A stretch of 64,000 nt of DNA from Bacteroidaceae bacterium (lineage in GTDB: Bacteria > Bacteroidota > Bacteroidia > Bacteroidales > Bacteroidaceae), in contig JAEEZS010000057.1 of assembly GCA_016291905.1 (NCBI GenBank), forward strand, positions 1 through 64,000. The letters run 5' to 3'. Below are positions 16,501 to 25,109 of this stretch, one piece after another. The position numbers and the translations under genes are program-made. Each line of letters opens with the position of its first letter. The stretch's first letter is position 1. The notes below the pieces were generated by a model. That model searched no databases. It worked only from the letters and a program-made list of their open reading frames with translations, and had not been told where the DNA came from.

Positions 16501-18885
16501 AGCGCAGGTATCAGCGGCTGGATTGGCGATGCATCCTCTATCACGAACTCTTACAACGCTGGTTATGTTGTCGGTGTCGATGGTTCAAAGACCTTCGCAC
16601 GCTTCGGCAGCAACCCGACCTTCAGCAACTGCTTCGACGTTATGAGTCAGCAGGACAACATCGGCAGCTTCGATGAGGAAGATGCCGAAAGCGGTGCTCT
16701 GGCTTATTACCTCAATGGCAAGTCGTCTGACAATCCCACTTGGTTCCAGACGCTGGGTGTTGATTACTTCCCTGTGCCCTTCGCTTCTCACGGCATTGTT
16801 TATCCTGCTGGTTCGTTGAACTGCGACGGTTCGCCGAAGGACGACTTCCACTTCTCCAACGAGGAGGGTAACCTCACGCAGGACGAGCATGAGTACGAGA
16901 ATGGTATCTGTATCAACTGTGGCATTGCTCAGGAAGGTTACCTCCCCATCGGAGAGGACGGTCTCTATCATATCTTCGATGGCGAGCAGTTGCTCACCTA
17001 TTCGGGTATCGTACAGCTCGACGGTACAGCCAGCGCTGTCCTTGAGGACGATATCGAGCTCAGCGGTGTCGAATGGCGTCCCATCGGTACCGTCGCGAGC
17101 CCCTTCAAGGGCACGTTCGATGGTCAGAATCACTACATCGACAACATGATTGCCGAAGGCGACGAATATGTTGGCCTCTTCGGTGTCATCGCTGACGGTG
17201 CTGACATCCGCAACTTCGTCGTCACTGCTTCTTGTTCCGTCGTGGGTACCCGCTTCGTCGGTGGTATCGTCGGCGGCTCCAACGGCGGTGGTACCATCCA
17301 CCTCACCAACGTGGGTAACGAAGCTAGCGTCACGGCTGCCGAGCAGAATGCAGCCGGTCTCATCGGTGTCAGCATGGGTAGCTCATGCGCCTTCATCGTC
17401 GAGAACTGCTACAACATGGGTGAAGTTATCGGCGCACGTGAGAGTGCAGCCTTCTGCGGCTGGTTCGGCTCAGCTTCCGAACTTCGCAACTGCTTCAACA
17501 CCGGCTTTGTCAGCGGTGCTGATGACGACGGCATGAAGAACCTCTGGCGCAACGACGGCACGAAGACCGAGAACATCTTCACCTTCGTCGAGAGCACACA
17601 GGGTACTCTCCTTGAGGAAGAGGCCCTTGCCAGCGGCGAACTTGCCTTCCTGCTCAACGGCTTGGTCAGCGGCGGCGAGAACTGGTTCCAGACCCTCGGC
17701 GAGGACGACTTCCCCGTTCCCTTCAGCGATGGTCATGCAAAGATTTATGCTGCTGGTGAACTCCGTTGCGACGGTACGCCTTCGGGCGATATTGCCTTCT
17801 CCAACGAGGAGAGCGGCGATGTTGTCCAGCGCGACCACGTATTCGATCCGGAGACCGGTATCTGTGAGGTCTGCGGTTTGTATGGTATCAGCACAGCGAT
17901 GCAGCTGGTCAACTTCTCACTCGACGTCCAGGCAACAGTGGCTCAGACGTCTAATGCCATCCTGCTCAACGACATCGACCTTGAAGGCGTTGACTTCGAG
18001 CCTATCGGCTTTGGCTTAGGCACCGATGCCAGCGGTGATGTCGAACAGAGTATTCCTTATCGCGGCGTATTCGACGGTCAGGGTCATCGCATCTACAACA
18101 TGGTCATCGACCAGCCCGATCGTGGTGATATCGGCTTCTTCGGAGCTGTTGGTGGCGGTGCTATCATCAAGAACGTTACCATCGACAAGAGCTGCTTCGT
18201 CAGCGGTAGTCGTTTCGTGGGCGGCCTCATTGGAGGTACTACCCTCAGCGGCAGTGTCAAGATCTACAACTGCGGCAACGAGGCAGATGTCATTTCAGCC
18301 AACCAGAACGCCGGTGGTATCCTCGGTGTCGACCACCAGTCATGGTGTAACATTGAGATTGTTAACTGCTACAACACTGGTAATATCACCGGTGGCAACG
18401 AGAGTGCAGGTCTCAGCGGCTGGGTCGGCGATAACGCTTCTATCACCAACAGCTACAACGGCGGTGTAGTCGTCGGTGTGGATGGTGACAAGAGCCTGGC
18501 TCGCTTCGGCAGCGCCACCCTGAAGAACTGCTACGACATAGGCGGCCAGAGCGGCACCACCGCATTCAGCGACAAGCAGATGGCCAGCGGCGAACTCTGC
18601 TACCTGCTGAACGGCAGCGTTAACGATGCTGAAGCCGTATGGCGTCAGAACATTGGCGAGGATGAGCATCCTGTCCTTGATCCCAGCCACAAGGCTGTCT
18701 ACTTCTTGGGTGGTAAGTTCACGAACGATCCCGACGGCATCGCCGTACCTGAGGCCGACGTGACTCCGTCCGCAGCACCCGAAGGCATTTACACCCTCCG
18801 CGGCGAGCGCATCACCGAACTCCGTCAGGGCATCAACATTGTCCGCATGAGCGACGGCACCGTCCGCAAGGTACTCGTGAAGTAG
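13570..18885 (+). CDS. Giant secreted repeat protein: discoidin plus five beta-helix modules
   Basis: A 1771-residue exported protein starting MRKSRLSAFLLGALLLFPCLNASA (signal peptide). An ATG at 13516 would add 18 residues ahead of the signal and is less likely. Residues about 25-170 resemble an F5/8 type C (discoidin) sugar-binding domain ending SELHLWGAPF. Five tandem modules of roughly 270-300 residues follow. Each has an opening like AEQLVWFAGKVNSG, a DIDLxGVEWxPIG strand, FDGQxHRIxN, GLFG-type GLUG motifs, GNEA and CYNTGxxxGG turns, indicating a right-handed beta-helix. Modules are joined by HxFxNGICxxCG linkers with paired Cys. The C-terminus (GIYTLRGERITELRQGINIV, then RKVLVK) resembles a Prevotella-type sorting tail. 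Probably a surface glycan-binding or adhesin protein. Confidence 0.82.
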   Translation: MRKSRLSAFLLGALLLFPCLNASAQYVDPETGVTYTAIDGTKSGGEGFECASDGETSTKYGTRDMPNFVTIEASSPVSLTGYTIITANDNASYTGRNPMDWTLEGSNDKENWTLLDEVTGDKVLEDVNFTPFDFALAAPTATFKYFRFTVSATKEEGAYMQYSELHLWGAPFVAISNAAELQAFAARVNEGDEILGGQLTADIDLDGVEWIPIGNGDHKYAGTFDGQFHRIKNMTTRDVKEQGLFGVAANATISNVIIDKSCVLKTTSSCSAALIGCVNGSGTLTITGCGNEADVEGGAANNSAFVGCNFSSGNLKVIIKNCWNSGNVSGGWENGIFSGWFASNGQVIGSYNTGKLTNGDGNQSLGRGIGDGDFKHSFDLNEENFKKDAYTLEGFTNEWFANGALTYALNGDQKEIGWYQTLGEDAKPTLDPTHKQVYVVGEFECDGVTAKGDVSYSNEEGGKKVNPHVYVNGICQNCGAADETYCDLVDGYYLVGNSRQLQWVAAVVNSGHNDVNVKLIADIDMQDVAWTPIGTSTYFYEGTFDGQLHRIKNLVINNTDISETGIFKVLGPAVVRNLIIDSSCFFKSDRKSGALAGYCNGEGTLIIENCGNEANVEGVTASNGNNSAFVGCNYSSGRLAVIIRNCYNTGNVSGGNENGIFSGWFASAGKVVSCWNTGSIDGADGNQSLGRGIGDGDYTNTFDLNEENMKKDVHTLANFTSEWFKSGALTYYLNRDLGTDGWYQNLGEDDYPTFDPTHKKVYAIGELTCNGTPKDGIKYSNTEGELKRDNHQFENGICIVCGASNDDFCPLVDDYYVISTAEQLVWFAGKVNSGEGTINAKLTNDIDMSGVEWTPIGNASTKFQGKFDGQEHRIENLVVDLPDEDYVGFFGVIGDGADIRNLVIDSSCSFTGAAYVAGVAGGSNGSGNAYFTNVGNEANITGSDRNAAGIIGVSMSSACHFFIDKCYNTGEIVGGLESAGISGWIGDASSITNSYNAGYVVGVDGSKTFARFGSNPTFSNCFDVMSQQDNIGSFDEEDAESGALAYYLNGKSSDNPTWFQTLGVDYFPVPFASHGIVYPAGSLNCDGSPKDDFHFSNEEGNLTQDEHEYENGICINCGIAQEGYLPIGEDGLYHIFDGEQLLTYSGIVQLDGTASAVLEDDIELSGVEWRPIGTVASPFKGTFDGQNHYIDNMIAEGDEYVGLFGVIADGADIRNFVVTASCSVVGTRFVGGIVGGSNGGGTIHLTNVGNEASVTAAEQNAAGLIGVSMGSSCAFIVENCYNMGEVIGARESAAFCGWFGSASELRNCFNTGFVSGADDDGMKNLWRNDGTKTENIFTFVESTQGTLLEEEALASGELAFLLNGLVSGGENWFQTLGEDDFPVPFSDGHAKIYAAGELRCDGTPSGDIAFSNEESGDVVQRDHVFDPETGICEVCGLYGISTAMQLVNFSLDVQATVAQTSNAILLNDIDLEGVDFEPIGFGLGTDASGDVEQSIPYRGVFDGQGHRIYNMVIDQPDRGDIGFFGAVGGGAIIKNVTIDKSCFVSGSRFVGGLIGGTTLSGSVKIYNCGNEADVISANQNAGGILGVDHQSWCNIEIVNCYNTGNITGGNESAGLSGWVGDNASITNSYNGGVVVGVDGDKSLARFGSATLKNCYDIGGQSGTTAFSDKQMASGELCYLLNGSVNDAEAVWRQNIGEDEHPVLDPSHKAVYFLGGKFTNDPDGIAVPEADVTPSAAPEGIYTLRGERITELRQGINIVRMSDGTVRKVLVK

Positions 18886-18918
18886 TCTGACGGGGACAGA
18901 GTCCTCATGCTGAAACTC

Positions 18919-18957
18919 CGGGAGGCAGGCCCACCGTGCCTGCCTCCCGTTTTCTTT
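18919..18957 (+). terminator. Rho-independent terminator
   Basis: CGGGAGGCAGGC, 7-nt loop, GCCTGCCTCCCG (12-bp perfect GC-rich stem), then TTTTCTTTC. The most convincing intrinsic terminator in the window; it closes the repeat-protein transcript. Confidence 0.88.
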
Positions 18958-18989
18958 CACCCTCTCTCAAAAAACCAATTCCCCCATTC

Positions 18990-19048
18990 GTCCTTAAGGT
19001 CCTTAAGGTCCCTAAAGTCCTTAAAGACGCTAAAGCCCCTAAAGCCCC
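18990..19048 (+). repeat. 9-nt periodic leader directly before the GH31 ATG
   Basis: Successive nonamers TCCTTAAGG, TCCTTAAGG, TCCCTAAAG, TCCTTAAAG, ACGCTAAAG, CCCCTAAAG end 4 nt before the start codon. No -7 box is visible between the terminator and the ATG, so the repeat may carry regulatory signals. Confidence 0.75.
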
Positions 19049-22000
19049 ATGAAGAAACCCCTTCTCTTCCCGCTTCTTTGCCTCTTCGCTCTCGCGGCCT
19101 TTGCCGAGGGTAATCCTGTGGCCGACCCCGATGCAGTCGTCACCAGCGGCAAGATGCGCTTCACTGTGCTCACCCCGCAGATGATTCGCATCCAATACAG
19201 CCCGACATCCAACTTCGAGGACCGTGCGACATTCACCGTCGTCAACCGCCGCCTGCCGGTGCCGCAGTTCACGACGACCACCGAGGACGGCTATCTCACT
19301 ATCCGCACCTCGGCCCTCACCCTCCGCTACAAGGAGGGCACGCGCCCCAACCCCGCCCAGAAGTCTCCTACGAACCTTAGCGTTACTTTCAACCTCAACG
19401 GGCAGGAAGTCATCTGGTATCCGGGTAAGGACGATGCCCTTAACCTGCGCGGCACGCAGCGCACGCTTGACAACGTGGCGGGTGACACCCAGCGCAACAA
19501 GCTGGAACAGGGCATCCTCTCACGCAGTGGCTGGGCCGTCATCGACGAGTCGCCTACAGCTACACGCGGCGACGGCAGCCGCTCCTTCCCCATGGAGCCC
19601 AAGGAAGAGGGTGGTATGGACTGGGTGGCACAACCCCTCGAGGCGCAGGCTTACGACTGGTACTTCCTCGGCTACGGCCACGACTATACCGCCGCCTTGG
19701 GCGACTTCGTCCGTGTGGCAGGGCGCATCCCCCTTCCCCCTGCCTACCTCTTCGGTTACTGGTACAGCCGTTACTGGGCCTATACCCAGAGCGAGTTCAT
19801 GCAAATCGTCAACGACATCGAGAAGAACAAGATCCCCCTCGACGTGATGATCTTCGATATGGACTGGCACACCGAGGGGTGGACGGGCTGGACGTGGAAC
19901 AAGCGGCTCATCCCCAACCCTAAGGGGCTCATTACCTGGATGCATAGTCACGGTCTGCGCGTGGCGCTCAACCTCCACCCAGCCGACGGTGTCGATAACG
20001 ACGAGGAGTTCTATGATGTCCTCAGCCGCGACCTCGGCCGCGACCCCTCCAAGGGCGAGACCATCCCTTGGGAACTTGAGGATTACGACTTCTACAAGGC
20101 CATGTTCAGCAACATCATCCGTGCCCGTGAGGCCGAGGGTGTTGACTTCTGGTGGCTCGACTGGCAGCAGTGGCTCATCAACAAGCAGATTGACGGCCTT
20201 GGTCAGACATTCTGGCACAACCACGTCTTCTTCGAGGACATGCGCCTCAACCGCCCCGACCGTCGTCCCACCATCTATCACCGCTGGGGCGGCTTGGGCA
20301 GCCACCGCTACCAGATTGGCTTTTCGGGCGATACCTATGCCACATGGCCCACGCTTGCCTACCAGCCCTACTTCACCTCCACGGCCTCCAACGTGGGCTA
20401 TGGCTACTGGGGGCACGACCTCGGCGGCCATCAGCAGAGCGGCGCCAACAACCCAGAGCTTTATCTGCGCTGGATGCAGTACGGCGTCTTCTCGCCCATC
20501 TTCCGCACCCATGCCACCAATGCTTCCAACATCGAGCGTCGCATCTGGAAATTCTCCAATTTCACCCAGCTGCGCGAGACCGTCATCCTCCGTTACGCTC
20601 TTTTCCCTTATATCTACACGTCCGCGCGCGAGGCTTACGACACCGGCGTAGGCATCTGTCGCCCGCTCTACTACCAGTGGCCCGAGACGTCCGAAGCCTA
20701 TCGCTACGAAGATGAATACCTCTTCGGCCCCGACATCCTTGTGGCGCCTGTCACCTCGCCCGTCGAAGGCGACGGACTTGCCCGCCGCACCATCTGGCTT
20801 CCCGAAGGGCTGTGGTACGATGTCGCTGCCGGCTGTCTGGTGCGCGGAGGCGTCACCTTCACCGAGGGCTACACGCTCGACCAGATTCCCTACTTCTACC
20901 GCGCAGGCAGCATCATCCCCCTCAACCCCGCCCAGCGCACCGTCATGGAGCGTCCGTCGTCGCTCATCCTGCGCGTCGTCCCGGGTGCCGACGGCACGGG
21001 CACAATCTATGAGGATGCCTTCGACAACGATCGCTACAAGCAGGGCGAGTGCACCTTCACCCGCATCAGCCAGACGCGTACCGACGAGGCCGTCACCGTC
21101 ACCATCGCCGCCCGCGAAGGCGCCTTTGAGGGAATGCCCGACAAGCGCTCCTACACGCTGGAACTGCTCGGCATAGCCGCTGCGCCAACGGCGATTTCCC
21201 TCGATGGAAAGGCGGTTTCTGACTCTTCATATACTTTCGATGAGGCTTCGCAGACGCTCACTGTCACGTTGGCCGACGTTGCCTGTGCCTCGTCCGTCAC
21301 GCTTCGTGTGGAGGCGCCCTCCGTAGCGCCCGTTAGCCGCGAGGCGCAGACGTTCACTGACACCTATGCCCCCTATGCCGATGCCACGCAGACGAAGGGC
21401 TATTGGATTACCGGCACCGCCGTCCCTGGCGGCACGCAGCAGCTCGAGCCCTATCCCGACGGCACCTACCGCTTCCACGGCTCGCTCTCCGCAGGCAAGC
21501 TCCGCATCATGAACACCGCCGCCGAGACCTCCGCCACGCGCTATACAGCGCCCCGCTACACCGATGTCTCCCTCATCGGTTCGGCCGTGACGAAGTCCGT
21601 GACGCCCACGCAGGCGGCGAAGGACGGTGCCGAGTGGGTCGTCCCCTTCACGGAGAACCGCTACCGCTTCACCCTCAATCCCTCGAAGATGACGCTTACA
21701 GGCGAGCTCTTCGTTCCCTGGGGTGAGCTTTATATCGCCGGCGGTTGCATCGCCCCGAAACAGACTGACAAGTGGCATGTGGAGATGGCAATCCCCTTCA
21801 CCCGTAGCGTCACTAACCCCAACGTCTGGACATGGACGGGCGAACTGAAGGCATACAGCGGCAACGAACAGCCGCGCCGCTTCAAGCTGCTGGCGCAGAA
21901 GGACTGGAGTCCCCGCAGCCTCCATCCCTACACACAGGATGAGCCGCTCGTCACCTCTACGCGTGCCAGCGAGCGCGACGGCGACGACAAGTGGGCTATC

Positions 22001-22222
22001 AGCGACGATGGCTGGTATCGCATCACCGTCGATGTCTTCCGCGAGACCATTGCCGCCACCTATCTTGGTAAGGATTACGACCCGGATTCCGTTACCTCTC
22101 CTCTCGTTCAGGAGGGGCAGGAGGAAGGCTCGGCCTTCTTCACCCTGTTTGGCACGTCCGTCACCGCACCCACAGAAAAGGGCATCTACATCCACCAGGG
22201 CCGCAAGATACTCGTTCGGTAG
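19049..22222 (+). CDS. Glycoside hydrolase family 31 with C-terminal Sus-like modules
   Basis: A 1057-residue protein with a signal peptide (MKKPLLFPLLCLFALAAFA). An N-terminal beta-sandwich (about 25-230) precedes the GH31 TIM barrel: MIFDMDWH near 270, nucleophile Asp371 in WWLDWQQ, acid/base Asp in FSGDTYATW near 427, and HDLGGHQ near 455. The barrel is followed by the DUF5110-type beta domain (about 610-740). Residues about 770-1020 look like tandem SusE/SusF-type starch-binding modules (GYWITGTAVPGGTQQ; GELYIAGGCIAP). The tail GIYIHQGRKILVR resembles the end of the upstream repeat protein. GH31 members are retaining alpha-glucosidases or alpha-xylosidases; which is not decided by the sequence. 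Confidence 0.92.
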   Translation: MKKPLLFPLLCLFALAAFAEGNPVADPDAVVTSGKMRFTVLTPQMIRIQYSPTSNFEDRATFTVVNRRLPVPQFTTTTEDGYLTIRTSALTLRYKEGTRPNPAQKSPTNLSVTFNLNGQEVIWYPGKDDALNLRGTQRTLDNVAGDTQRNKLEQGILSRSGWAVIDESPTATRGDGSRSFPMEPKEEGGMDWVAQPLEAQAYDWYFLGYGHDYTAALGDFVRVAGRIPLPPAYLFGYWYSRYWAYTQSEFMQIVNDIEKNKIPLDVMIFDMDWHTEGWTGWTWNKRLIPNPKGLITWMHSHGLRVALNLHPADGVDNDEEFYDVLSRDLGRDPSKGETIPWELEDYDFYKAMFSNIIRAREAEGVDFWWLDWQQWLINKQIDGLGQTFWHNHVFFEDMRLNRPDRRPTIYHRWGGLGSHRYQIGFSGDTYATWPTLAYQPYFTSTASNVGYGYWGHDLGGHQQSGANNPELYLRWMQYGVFSPIFRTHATNASNIERRIWKFSNFTQLRETVILRYALFPYIYTSAREAYDTGVGICRPLYYQWPETSEAYRYEDEYLFGPDILVAPVTSPVEGDGLARRTIWLPEGLWYDVAAGCLVRGGVTFTEGYTLDQIPYFYRAGSIIPLNPAQRTVMERPSSLILRVVPGADGTGTIYEDAFDNDRYKQGECTFTRISQTRTDEAVTVTIAAREGAFEGMPDKRSYTLELLGIAAAPTAISLDGKAVSDSSYTFDEASQTLTVTLADVACASSVTLRVEAPSVAPVSREAQTFTDTYAPYADATQTKGYWITGTAVPGGTQQLEPYPDGTYRFHGSLSAGKLRIMNTAAETSATRYTAPRYTDVSLIGSAVTKSVTPTQAAKDGAEWVVPFTENRYRFTLNPSKMTLTGELFVPWGELYIAGGCIAPKQTDKWHVEMAIPFTRSVTNPNVWTWTGELKAYSGNEQPRRFKLLAQKDWSPRSLHPYTQDEPLVTSTRASERDGDDKWAISDDGWYRITVDVFRETIAATYLGKDYDPDSVTSPLVQEGQEEGSAFFTLFGTSVTAPTEKGIYIHQGRKILVR

Positions 22223-22359
22223 GGGCTTTGCGCGTACTATTTCCAGCGGATGTGTGGCGATTGTAACGCAATTGTAACGCATTTTTCTTGGTCAAACGGC
22301 GAAAAAGGGTTTACTTTGCAGCGTCATCCGTTTTCGTAAGCTTTATAAATCCCCCGACA

Positions 22360-24435
22360 ATGACCACTCAACAACTGAAGGAAACCACCCGTATGAGCCG
22401 CGACGCGTTCCGCCAGACAGACGCCGCCGACCTCCTGAAGAACTATAGGAAAAGTGCGCCCTTGACTGCCGACCAGCGCCGCTGTGTCCTCGATGAGGTG
22501 CACCGCCAGTTTGCCGACACGGAAGCCAGCCTGCGTGAGAGCTATCCGACGCTCTCCGACGAGGACGTCGAGCTGTGCCTGCTGTCAGCCCTGCAATATC
22601 CTGTCAGCGCGGTGGCCGACTGCCTGTCGGTGTCCGAGGAGGCCGTCCGTGTCCGCAAGCATCGCCTGAAGAGCAAGCTGCCTCAGGAGGTGCTCGGCGT
22701 GTTCTGGGAAGGGCGTGCTGGCACGCGCCTGCTGAAGACGCTCTTCATGAAGGATACGATGCAGAACGTGTGGCGGCGCTTTCCGCTGACGGTCATTTGG
22801 CTGGTGCTGCTGACGGCGTATGCCATCTGGCGGTGCTGGACGAAGAGCCCCCACAATGAAGAGCAGACGGTGGCCATCCTCTACGGGCTGGGTGTAGCCG
22901 TCGTGCTGGCTACGGCACTCAGCTTGTGGGGCGAGGAGGTGAAACGTCCGTCGCTGCGTTGGTGGATAACCATTGCGGCACATCTGCTGTTGATGGTGGA
23001 CACGGTGTATCTCTTTACGCACCCCGAGGCAGTGTCGCGGACGGAGACCTTGATAGGACATTTGTCTGTCGTGGCGGCATTGGCGGTGGCGTTCTTCTAC
23101 GCCCCGTTCTTCCGCGAGAAAGACGACCTGCCCGTGTGGAACTTCACCTGGCGCACGTTCCTGTGGTTCTGCATCAGTTTCCTGACGGGGGGCATACTGA
23201 CGGCGGGACTGCTGGCGCTCGTCGGGTCGTTCCATTGGTTGTTTGGTTTACAAGTGGCTGAGCAGTGGTACTCCACGCTGGCTATCCTTACGCTGCTCAC
23301 CACGCCCGTGCTGCTCTTCCTGGCACGTATCCCCGAGGGCGAGGAGAAGCACTCCGACGTGGCCGTCATTTCGAAGTACCTCATCTTCGTTATCCGCTAT
23401 CTGTTTGTGCCTTTGATGGCTCTCTATCTGATAGTTCTCTACATCTATGGCCTCCTCATCCTCATCCACTGGGAACTGCCGAATGGCGGGGTAGGGTGGC
23501 TGGTGTCGGCGCTGATGGCGGGATGTATCATCGTGGAGCTCGGCCTCTATCCGGTGATGCGCAGTGGCGAGGGAAAGCCGTTTGAGCGATGGATTGTCCG
23601 CTGGCTGCCCGTGCTCATCCTGCCGCTGCTCCTGCTGATGACGGTGGGCACTGTGCGCCGTCTGAGCGACTATGGCATCACGCCCCCGCGCCTCTATCTG
23701 CTGACGTTCAACCTCTGGTGCTATGCCGTCTGCATTGGCCTCTTTGTGGGGCGGGCGCGGCGCATCCGCTGGATTATGACGTCGCTGACTGCGGTGTTCC
23801 TGCTGACGTCGGCGCTGCCCGTGAACTACACCACCATCAGCCTGCGCGTCCGTCGGCACAAGCTCGACCGCCTTATCGGGAACACGCTGCCTGCTGACCT
23901 CCCTATGGACGAGGAGGCGCTGGCGACGTGGTTCCATACGTTCGATGGCCGACAGCAGTGTCAGATTCATGACGAACTGGATATCCTGCTGTACATAGAC
24001 CCCCGCAGCGTGGCTGACCTGACGACCATCACCCGTACGAATATCCTCCCTTGGGCGGGCGACGAGGCATTGGATGAAGAAAACCGCTCTATTCAACTTG
24101 CCTTTGACAGCCCGTTTGCAGTACCCGAGGGATACACCCATTTCTACGAAAGCGAAAGGACGTATCTTTCCGAGGTTGACAAGGAGGCAAAAGTGATGCC
24201 CGATGGAAGTATTCGGATAGAGCGAGAAGTCGATGGCCAATCTGCAAAAATCGCCCTTTCCATCGGGGAAAAAGAGATATCGTCGTGTATGGTAGAGCCC
24301 AAACGGACTACCCCGTTGCTGGGCTATAGCGCCGACTCAACCTATGTCCTTGTCGTGACAGATATCGACCTCAACCTTGCGCGCGACTCCACCATTTCTT
24401 GGGGCTCGATATACGGCTACCTTTTTAGCAAATAA
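22360..24435 (+). CDS. Membrane-anchored HTH regulator with DUF4153-like transmembrane domain
   Basis: A 691-residue protein with an unusual order. The first 120 residues are cytoplasmic and contain a LuxR/sigma-4-type helix-turn-helix (about 80-108: LSVSEEAVRVRKHRLKSKLP). They are followed by about ten hydrophobic segments (about 145-495) resembling DUF4153, and an extracytoplasmic C-terminal domain (about 500-691) with no recognised motif. The frame is open upstream to 22288, but MTTQQLKETTRMSRDAF is the more natural start. The recognition helix closely resembles that of the TPR-TM-HTH protein at 41393-43114. DUF805 follows after 19 nt, suggesting an operon. Probably a one-component sensor that couples an envelope signal to transcription; signal and targets unknown. 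Confidence 0.7.
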   Translation: MTTQQLKETTRMSRDAFRQTDAADLLKNYRKSAPLTADQRRCVLDEVHRQFADTEASLRESYPTLSDEDVELCLLSALQYPVSAVADCLSVSEEAVRVRKHRLKSKLPQEVLGVFWEGRAGTRLLKTLFMKDTMQNVWRRFPLTVIWLVLLTAYAIWRCWTKSPHNEEQTVAILYGLGVAVVLATALSLWGEEVKRPSLRWWITIAAHLLLMVDTVYLFTHPEAVSRTETLIGHLSVVAALAVAFFYAPFFREKDDLPVWNFTWRTFLWFCISFLTGGILTAGLLALVGSFHWLFGLQVAEQWYSTLAILTLLTTPVLLFLARIPEGEEKHSDVAVISKYLIFVIRYLFVPLMALYLIVLYIYGLLILIHWELPNGGVGWLVSALMAGCIIVELGLYPVMRSGEGKPFERWIVRWLPVLILPLLLLMTVGTVRRLSDYGITPPRLYLLTFNLWCYAVCIGLFVGRARRIRWIMTSLTAVFLLTSALPVNYTTISLRVRRHKLDRLIGNTLPADLPMDEEALATWFHTFDGRQQCQIHDELDILLYIDPRSVADLTTITRTNILPWAGDEALDEENRSIQLAFDSPFAVPEGYTHFYESERTYLSEVDKEAKVMPDGSIRIEREVDGQSAKIALSIGEKEISSCMVEPKRTTPLLGYSADSTYVLVVTDIDLNLARDSTISWGSIYGYLFSK

Positions 24436-24454
24436 AACCTTTAGAGAATAGGCT

Positions 24455-24949
24455 ATGAAATCTTTTTGGAAAAATGTGATTAAGTGCGTCGGCCGATATG
24501 CCATCTTCCGCGGAAGGACATCGCGGAGGGAGTTCTGGCACTGGATGTTGTTTGTGGCTGTGGTGGCAGGGGGGTTGTTTGGCATAGCGGCGACGCTGGT
24601 TGCCATCCGCAGCGCTGCGGGGCCCGACACACCCGATAATCCGCTAAACTGGCTCAGCAGCATCATTGGCCCTGTGATGGCTGTCCTGGGTTTGTTTCTC
24701 CTTTTCAGCCTGCTGCCCACACTGGCAGCAGCTGTGCGTCGTCTGCGCGATGCCGGCTATAGCCCGTGGTTGGCAGCCATCCCCGTGGCGTTTCTCATCG
24801 GCGCCTATCATCCTCTGCTTGACATCGCCCTTTCGGGCATGGACGACACGTCGCCCGAGATACCCCTTCCCCTCTCCAGCGCCTATCTGCTCCTGACGCT
24901 GATGATATGCCTTGTTTTTGCCTTTTTGCTGACCAGAAAGAAGAAATAA
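24455..24949 (+). CDS. DUF805 family membrane protein
   Basis: A 164-residue inner-membrane protein with three to four TM segments. It has the family hallmarks RYAIFRGRTSRREFWHW near residues 13-29 and AAVRRLRDAGYSPWLAAIP near 92-110. Function of the family is unknown. It lies 19 nt after the membrane HTH gene and is probably cotranscribed and functionally linked with it. An array of 7-nt repeats follows. Confidence 0.85.
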   Translation: MKSFWKNVIKCVGRYAIFRGRTSRREFWHWMLFVAVVAGGLFGIAATLVAIRSAAGPDTPDNPLNWLSSIIGPVMAVLGLFLLFSLLPTLAAAVRRLRDAGYSPWLAAIPVAFLIGAYHPLLDIALSGMDDTSPEIPLPLSSAYLLLTLMICLVFAFLLTRKKK

Positions 24950-24962
24950 AAAAAGATTAGAG

Positions 24963-25105
24963 GTTAACGCAGCCTTCGCCACACTAACCTCTAACCTCTA
25001 ATCTCTAATCGCTAATCTCTAATCGCTAATCTCTAATCGCTAATCTCTAATCGCTAATCGCTAATCGCTAACCGTTAACCGTTAACCGCTAACCGCTAAC
25101 CATTA
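24963..25105. repeat. Long 7-nt periodic array (CTAATCK-like)
   Basis: About 140 nt of heptamers of the type CTAATCT, CTAATCG, drifting to CTAACCG and TTAACCG, fill the spacer between the convergent DUF805 and M16 genes up to the M16 stop. It is the longest simple array in the window. Confidence 0.85.
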
Positions 25106-25109
25106 ACCC

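Noticed and set aside
22310..22319. TTTACTTTG upstream of the HTH-DUF4153 gene as a -7 box
   Set aside because: Does not match TAnnTTTG cleanly; kept out of the feature list.
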